DNA from: Ecdyonurus torrentis
Taxonomy: Eukaryota; Arthropoda; Insecta; Ephemeroptera; Heptageniidae
NCBI GenBank assembly: GCA_949318235.1
Contig: OX439132.1
Span: 27,157,743-27,221,742 of the forward strand
Direction of reading: 5' to 3'
DNA: 64,000 nt
Positions 62,735 to 64,000 of the stretch are shown here, piece after piece (within the stretch, counting starts at the first letter, position 1; each line of letters opens with the position of its first letter). The notes under the pieces are model-generated. The model was not told the origin of the DNA and searched no databases. It saw nothing but the letters and a program-made list of their open reading frames with translations. A program made the translations under genes and the position numbers.

Positions 62735-63230
62735 ACTTAAAAGAAAATGTTTTTATATAGTTTGTTCAGCTGTTAAATAGACTAAAACATTTTTTTTTTC
62801 TTAAATTTGATTCAAGATCTGGTTGAAAGGTAAAAATAAAATGAAACTGGGAAAAAGTAACTTATATTGGGTGCAGACAGTTTGATTGCTGAACAAACTG
62901 TTAGTATTTAAAAAAAATAATGATAAAAATGTAGCAACAGCAAATAATTAATTCAATAATTACTTGTGTTGTAAAAAAAAATAATAATAATAATATGTTG
63001 ATAATTAAACTGTTAAGCTGGCCTTGTACAGAATTATTTATTATAATTTTAAATGTGTTTTTTTTTTCCTGGATTATAATAACCCATATAAATGATATTT
63101 TAATTTTTCTTGCAATGTATGAAAGTTGTTTTATACTACAATTTGTTTCTCTTTTGTTTGATTCCCCTCTGTACATTTAGCCTCTCCGCAATTGTGTTCG
63201 ACCAAATAAATTTGTTGAATCAAATTTGAA
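62735..63230 (+). other. Cytochrome c 3' UTR
   Basis: AT-rich, with an AATAAA at 63205-63210 in context ACCAAATAAATTTG as the likely polyadenylation signal. An earlier AATAAA near 62835 could give a shorter form. Confidence 0.55.
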
Positions 63231-64000
63231 TTGACTCTTAAATTATTTATAACCCTCATACTAATCATTAAATCTACAAAAAAAAAATTTGATTAAATGA
63301 GAGAGATTTTATAATAAGTCATTATATAATTTAAATTTTTTTTTTTCTTTTCCTCAATAAGAAAACAGTTCCATTGTTGTATTTACCATATAGAAATAGA
63401 AGAAACAAGTTCATTTATTTAGGACAAAGAAAATGTGCAATTTCTTATCTAATCTACTTAATAAAAAGGTAATGTGTAATCTCGTCTGCACTAATTACAA
63501 CCCAATCTGGGTGTACTGTACACTCCCGGGCAATAATAATGTCTGACTGCATTGATCTCTCCTAATGTTATTTATATAGGAGATTTAAATGATAGCCTGA
63601 CATATTTATTGACCGCCAGTGTACAAGAATGAGAAAATTTAATTAGAAAAGAACAGTTTATTTTCCTCAACATGAGCAATATAAATATAACCAAATTGGA
63701 GACCTTATCATGCAACTCATTAAGCTTAGAGGATTACAATTGATAGCAAAATTATTCATTTTAATAAACTGATATGCAAATATAAAATAATATCAGTTAT
63801 ACAGAAGTTAGAAATTTTAATAAAAGTTTTTATAATACCACATTGCAGCATAAATTTGGATATTTATCAAAATAAGTACAAATTAGTGTTGCAATATTTT
63901 TATATTTACACTTACAATTGTCAGAAAAATGGCCTTGAGTTTTTCCAATGTGGAAACATAATGAATGAAGACTACATACAATCATGTGGACATAAACACT
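63231..64000. other. Downstream intergenic DNA
   Basis: AT-rich, with no coding exon, RNA gene or repeat recognised. Confidence 0.5.

Overview
The window is an AT-rich, intron-bearing animal genome segment, most likely from an arthropod and probably a crustacean. The cytochrome c protein has the arthropod N-terminus, the intronic and intergenic DNA is very rich in simple repeats, and the three host genes are typical metazoan genes. The organism call is inference; the gene calls rest on exon-by-exon translation with splice sites and reading phases that close.

Layout. (1) 1-10.6 kb, + strand: the last 11 coding exons of the TOR kinase gene (mTOR/Tor): end of the FAT domain, FRB, kinase and FATC, ending in the invariant CPFW. 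Its introns hold many short inverted-repeat elements. One intron carries a foldback element whose right arm was later hit by a 5'-truncated LINE that still has a 733-codon open reading frame. (2) 10.6-14.06 kb: the convergent gap between TOR and unc-104, with a 137-bp tandem repeat and probably the unc-104 3' UTR. (3) 14.06-44.48 kb, - strand: a complete kinesin-3 gene, unc-104/KIF1A. It has 31 constitutive-looking coding exons (1,677 codons plus stop), a candidate 3-nt microexon in the motor domain and a candidate alternative terminal exon. Its 13.4-kb first intron holds long GA/TC tracts and a TTAA-flanked MITE. (4) 44.5-61 kb: a gene-poor, head-to-head intergenic stretch with AT and TC microsatellites, MITEs, a tRNA-Met-like SINE and a 1.5-kb terminal-inverted-repeat element. 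(5) 61.1-63.2 kb, + strand: the complete cytochrome c gene, with three coding exons and a probable non-coding first exon.

The three genes have unrelated roles (growth signalling, axonal vesicle transport, respiration) and nothing in the sequence suggests a functional cluster. The most interesting non-standard signals are the nested LINE-in-foldback insertion, the two unusual unc-104 exons, an apparent excess of the TGACGTCA palindrome confined to the unc-104 locus, and several short transposon families with recognisable termini. I found no CRISPR array, operon, integrated virus or multi-gene novel system.
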